The position numbers were made by a program, and so were the translations under genes. The notes under the pieces are model-generated. The model saw only the letters and a program-made list of their open reading frames with translations. It searched no databases and had not been told where the DNA came from. DNA of 64,000 nt from Lepidonotus clava (taxonomy: Eukaryota > Annelida > Polychaeta > Phyllodocida > Polynoidae): NCBI GenBank assembly GCA_936440205.1, contig OW387140.1, positions 26,409,659 to 26,473,658 on the forward strand, given 5' to 3'. Below, piece after piece: positions 58,741 to 64,000 of the stretch; the stretch's first letter is position 1; each line of letters starts with the position of its first letter.

Positions 58741-59089
58741 AGTACAGTGGATTTACGCATTCATGCACCATTTGTGATAATCCAAAGCTGATCCGAACTG
58801 TGTATTCTTTTCAGCTTTTATTCCGTGTCTTTATCTAAATACAGTCTATATATCCATGGAATAGCTGGTTACATTTTCACAGAATGGAATAGGCCAGTGT
58901 CAGTATCACAAATAATTGCTTTTCATGACATTTATTACCTTCGCTGATTCCACTCCCAGAGGATGTTTTCATTTACATGTAGTTTGCTTATTTTCCAGAA
59001 TCCCACATTTAACTGACTTGTGTATGTTGGGGGTTACATCCATCATACACCCACAACCCATGCCCGTCACTTAGTAATAACGGTATTAA

Positions 59090-60340
59090 ACATATTATAA
59101 ACAGTGTACATCCGGTACATACTTCTCGTGACCTCTGACCCCAGATGTGCCCTCACCCGTGGAGAGGGGGCCCGGATTGATTGGGACTCCATTGTTTTAC
59201 ACGTCGCCTCGTTTGTCACGTCAGAGAGGTATGTATGAAATATACACATGTGATGGATACGGCTAGAGGAAAAACTACATCATTTATTTAAATAGAGAAA
59301 CGTGACAAGGGAACGACACAACGAAACATAAAGGTTGTGGTACAATATGTGGATGTCCAGATTGTTTAGAACAATCATTCTTTATATTAACAACCCCTGA
59401 AAGTGAAGTGGCTTTATTATACGTTATTACACATTCACAATCACATGCACACAAAAAACACACAAATATAGGCACACTTTTACACACACATGAATTACAT
59501 CACATTATAATACATTATATTATAATGTAATTCAACCATAATTTCATGTCTTAAATAAACATCAAGTCTACACCAAGCCGTCGTCGAGTTGGATTTACTT
59601 TCCACAATTTTATTATATTATAATGTATGTCTCAAACAGAAACTTGTTTGCGAAATCTTGAGATATACGAATGGAGCAAACATTATGAAATTAATGATGG
59701 TTCTATTTTGCTTAAAGCAGAGACAGCCACATGAGTTGTAGAAGGTTCCACGTTGTCATTTTGCCCTAACTTGTGTGGCCATCCATTAGGACTAGTTTTC
59801 GTCACTTTGGACTGTTGCCAATGTTGGCGAGACATCGGATCCTTGAAGGCCGGGATCCAACCAGGTGGGGCCATAACTCAGGGCGTCCTCCAGCACCCCC
59901 TCTGACGCCAACAACCCGCAACACATACTTTATGACGAACTTCATTTCAAGTGTCAAAACGCCTGGCATGCAAAAAACGCCCAACTTTTCCAACTCTGTC
60001 CAAATACGATACATGGAGGTGGGTGTCAGTTGTCAGCGTCAACATAAACAGACATGCCTGGGTCGGTCACCCCTGTCATGCCCCTGGGTTACATAATATA
60101 TACATATTCAGGCCGTCATTGGGAGCCCCGCGCGAGGCCCTGTCACGGCCCCGGGATCCATTTCAGGCCCGCAGATTCATCATAATGATTAGTATCACGT
60201 CCTGACGTCGCCCGGCCGTCATGTCCACGCTGACATTTGTCATGTTTATCATGTCGTGCTGGGAAACATGTCATACATACGTCACCTCTGAACCGCACGT
60301 CATTCGTTCTTGTTGCCGGCGACGCCTTCCCAGCTCATTT
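59090..60340. promoter_or_regulatory. Several small GC/AT mosaic islands
   Basis: 59125-59225 (with GGATTGATTGGGACTCC and CCATTGTTTTA) and 60080-60260 (with GATTCATCATAATGATTAG between CpG blocks) look like regulatory candidates. An AT palindrome lies at 59511-59530. No coding gene recognised. Confidence 0.3.
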
Positions 60341-61690
60341 TTCCTGGGGTCAGGAAGTCTGCCCCGACTTGGTGGTACGCATTGACTATACGTTTTAGGA
60401 TTATAATGAAAATAGAGTTTGTCTGTGTTGTTAATCTTAAAGGTTATCGCCGCATTTTCGATGGAGTCCACCATCCATTAAGATATGTTGTTGATAGCAT
60501 ATAATTGCACACGTACTCCTATGATCAATTAGCTGAAGAGGATGCCCTTTGCAAACATTCATCACTATATTGTATACATCACACTGGGACTGAAGGCGTG
60601 GGAAGTGGTGTCCCCAATTACCAAACAGGTATACATCTATTTCACGAGTCTGCGCAGTGAACCCTCGCATAGACGCCTTGATCCCAATTGCTTTAGCATA
60701 GGGCAATAGGAATCCCTGGCAATAGGAATCCCTGCCCCAACTCATTAGTTTAGGCCTATGCTGCTTGCGGGGCGCCACACTTAAAAAAGGTCTATAGTGC
60801 ATTTCACTTTGTGCGACCTAACAATTGACATTTACATGGCAAGTTGCATGGAACCGTTAGGATTTACACCTTGCTTATGTCATACTGCATCGGCATTCCA
60901 CCGCACAAGGTACAAATGTCACCCCAAATGTGAACTTTAAGAACACGTAGGCTTACCCAGATGAAGTCGTTAATAAGTGCGTTTTAAAAATGGTGTATAG
61001 ACCTTGTGCACCACGTGCTTATCATGACCACATGGCTATTAGAAAAATCAGAATTTTAGGAATTCTGAACATTGAAAATAATCTATAATCATAATATATT
61101 TCTATCTTGTACAATTCTAGCATGAATTGACGTAAAAATGTTTTTCAAATGTGCATGATACTAATTCTAAATGGATCACTAATATGGCACCCAGGCCCTT
61201 TCCCGGTGTTATAACCTCATATGTCTATGACTGATATATTTATAGGTAGTCTATGATACCATGAGAAGTGAGCAAACCATTGACAAACACGTTACTCTAA
61301 AATCTCACATACTTGTGTGTAAACTTTTTCTGCATGGCAGCATATCAATTCCGATGGATTCGTGATCAACCTATGCCTTGGACTGGTCACTCTTTGAAAA
61401 ATTTGATGTGAATGGCACTGAATCTTGTACCTACGCTGCAGATCTACCAATCGAATAGAAATGAAAGATACAATGCTAATAGATTACACTGAAGCTTAAG
61501 ATCTATACCTCAAGAACGCTTCCATATGTCAAAAGGAAACAGTTTTTATAATGATACTGCATCAGAAATCAAGACCACCCTGAGATTACTAGGGCGTAGG
61601 ATAATAGATTACCAACATAAAGACTTACAGATGATGTATTTAAGGTGTGAGAATGATCCCTTCACATCGCTCTTTACCTCCTGGTTAATA
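60341..61690. other. Non-coding, AT-rich
   Basis: A 17-bp word around AATAGGAATCCCTG is repeated in tandem at about 60704-60734. Nothing else recognised. Confidence 0.55.
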
Positions 61691-62960
61691 CCATACACAC
61701 GTGAGAACCGCTCGGAATTCGGGGGGTCAGGACCCCCGCCAGCCCCAGCCCTCAATCTGGGAGGTCCGCCATTTTCAGCCCTGCATGGGGTTGTACCAAG
61801 GCTAGGGTATCACTACGCACCTTGTTAATTCGCCTTGTCACAAAATGGCGAGCCAATGGCAACAAACGAGCGACAAAAAGGCCGCAGTCGTCGGGAAGAT
61901 TTATACCCGGCCATTTGCGGAACGCTACATCGGTGGTCGCTTACTAATAACACTAGACAACCACTTGCCGATGAGCGCAATTCCATTTCCCCCTGAAATG
62001 TGAACCAAAGTCGGGGAGTAATTCGCCCCAGACAATCCTCAATTACCACACCTCTCTTAAAATCCGATCTGCAGTGATTGCCTTGGACAAATCTGCCTGC
62101 CCCCTCTTCTCCCCCTCCCCCATCTCCTCACCCCCGACAGGTACCCCCTCCCGTGAAGAATCAGTTCAATACAAAGTAACCGATTTCAGTCTGCTGATTT
62201 CTAAATTGTCAGTTCTCAGCGTCGCTTAAGAGTTCTACCGTTTCCGGTTTAAGTGCTAATTAACTTTGTTGGGTTGACTCTGATTATTATACCCAAAATG
62301 AGGGGCGGGATGGGCGTACTTTCCCTCTCTAACAATGTGCTTTTCAGGGTTGGCGGATTAAACTGTAGAGTACACAAAACGATTTTTACCTGCCATTCTT
62401 AACATTAACATGAATAACAGTGAACTGTCAACTCTGCTAGTAGTTGTTAGATCCTATGGCTTTAGATTATATCAATTTTATGTTTCAATAACAGTTATTT
62501 TTGTGATTATTAACCACATCAAAATAATCACTGCAAACAACTGAAGACAAAAATCGCGTAGTGTGTTTCCGGCTTAAGTGATGGGAGGCGGGTATAGGTA
62601 TAATTCCAGGCCGTGTGCGTTTGTGCAAGAGGGGAGTTGGTTACCGAAACGGTAGAAACCTGAGCCCCTCTGACGGTTTGTCAATCAGGGCCCCCGCTGG
62701 GCCCGGAATTGCCGACTGGGTGGGGACCAATTCGGCAGGGGAGGATGCGCCCCGGGAGGCCCCCCACCCCGCCACCTGGCGATAAATTGACACCTGACCC
62801 CTATTGTCGCCCACTAATCGAAGCTGGAGCTGGTGCTGGGTGTGATCTAACTGGTCTACCTGTGGCCGCCGCTGGTTGGGGGAGTGATTAAGTGTTGCGC
62901 ATCTTTGAGTGGGACCGAGAAAACATTTGTCAGTGGCAGCATGCGCCACCCACAAACAGG
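61691..62960. promoter_or_regulatory. Two GC-rich islands, candidate regulatory
   Basis: 61720-62060 has GTTAATTCGCC, CAATGGCGAGCCAATGG and TACTAATAACACT words. 62560-62960 is CpG- and CCCC-rich with CGATAAATTGAC and CCACTAATCGAAG. Overlapping frames on both strands have no domain. Confidence 0.28.
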
Positions 62961-64000
62961 CAAAAGTCATAACTCAACAAGCAAGGACGATTAGATTCAC
63001 AAATAAAACCTTTTTCTTGCTGCGAGGTAATAAAGCATGCCTAGGTAGTTACATCAGCGTGGTGTGATAAATTATACAGATGTCTATCACGAGATGGTCC
63101 ACGACATCAACCTTAAAATTGAAAATTACAAAAAGGCGGCTCTACCTTGTCATTACTTCCATCAAGGGCCTGAAAGAGCCAATTAGGGTAACATTTCAGT
63201 TTGATCTGAAAAACAAGCTCAAGTTCATCACTCAGCTGTAATAGGAAAGGTTTCAGAGATATAAGTGAAATATTTTATCTCCAAATAATAATAACTTATA
63301 ATTCCTTTTGTACATTGCCTATAGGGAGGGTCCAGGAGAACAAAGAACAGTCAATTTCCAGCTGCGACAGCATGATGAACAGTAAAACCTGTGCCGGGGG
63401 CGGGAGGGGATGGGGGTATGAGCGGCAGGTGGAGAATTGTGTTTGGTGGTAAGAGATAGAGAAACGATGAAATGCATATATGAAAACCGATACTTAGATA
63501 AGAGGGGGGGGGGGGGGGGGCTAAAAGCTGACATTACAAATTAGATCTAAAAATGTGCAGAGTCTTCTGTAGTCTTTGCAATAGTTTCACAGGTAGCTTC
63601 CTTCCATTGGTCGATTTAAACCACGGAATAAATGACATCAAACCTGGTGACAAATCGAATTAAACGTTATGCACACTGAATAAGAATGTGAAGAAGGTTC
63701 TATTCCATCACCTGATCACAGTATCCTATTTCGGAGAAAACAGAGGTATTTGATGATTTTCCACTGTATTTGGCAGTATGATTTATGTTTTAACCTTTGC
63801 TCACCTAAATTCTACATATCACATCATTGTCCTATTTACTATCAATATTAACTCAACTCGACCGCCAAGTTGAGTTCGGTTGGTAAGTGTAGTCAGGTCT
63901 TTAGGGCAATTAGGTGTTTCTAAAGTCATTATGAACCAAGACATGATGGATTTTACAGGTCTGTATAAAAATTATGTTCATTAGTTTTTGTTTTGTAGTT
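62961..64000. other. Non-coding to the window end
   Basis: AT-rich, with a short block at 63130-63200 (GCCAATTAGGGTAAC) and a 17-base G-run at about 63504-63520. No gene recognised. Confidence 0.5.

Overview
The window looks like invertebrate animal nuclear DNA: intron-rich, AT-biased, with CpG-rich islands, microsatellites, a LINE with an open reading frame and short DNA-transposon relics. The gene content and repeats suggest a marine invertebrate, perhaps a lophotrochozoan such as a mollusc or brachiopod. The sequence does not settle the phylum.

One host protein-coding gene can be supported with confidence: an Iroquois-class (Irx) TALE homeobox gene on the minus strand. I joined seven coding exons by conserved family motifs and GT/AG splice sites (minus-strand order): 29422-29360, 27086-26763, 25330-25215, 21431-20992, 17186-16275, 15769-15679 and 15013-14989. 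They join in frame to 1,971 nt (656 aa plus stop). Recognisable parts are the Irx N-terminal cysteine motif, the TALE homeodomain with its PYP loop, an acidic stretch, a His-rich run, the IRO box and a conserved-looking C-terminal tail. A TATA-like candidate promoter lies near 29.70 kb, the untranslated leader holds a 55-codon upstream ORF, and a polyadenylation signal lies near 14.16 kb.

Region by region: 1-14 kb is non-coding DNA downstream of Irx, with a GGT/GAT minisatellite at the very start, a decayed LINE 3' end at 4.8-5.4 kb and several CpG-rich islands that may be regulatory. 14.1-29.7 kb is the Irx transcription unit; its intron 4 carries an almost perfect 1.09-kb tandem duplication. 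29.7-64 kb is a gene-poor upstream region with many GC-rich islands carrying homeodomain-, RUNX- and POU-type motifs, a TTAA-flanked piggyBac-like non-autonomous element (41.2-42.1 kb), an 839-bp inverted-repeat element (43.6-44.5 kb), CA/TA microsatellites (47.8 kb) and a 3.2-kb LINE with poly(A) tail (48.4-51.6 kb).

The layout, one developmental transcription factor inside tens of kilobases of gene-free, island-studded DNA, fits what is known of Irx loci in other animals as regulatory-domain genes. No CRISPR array, rRNA, convincing tRNA or virus-like element was seen.
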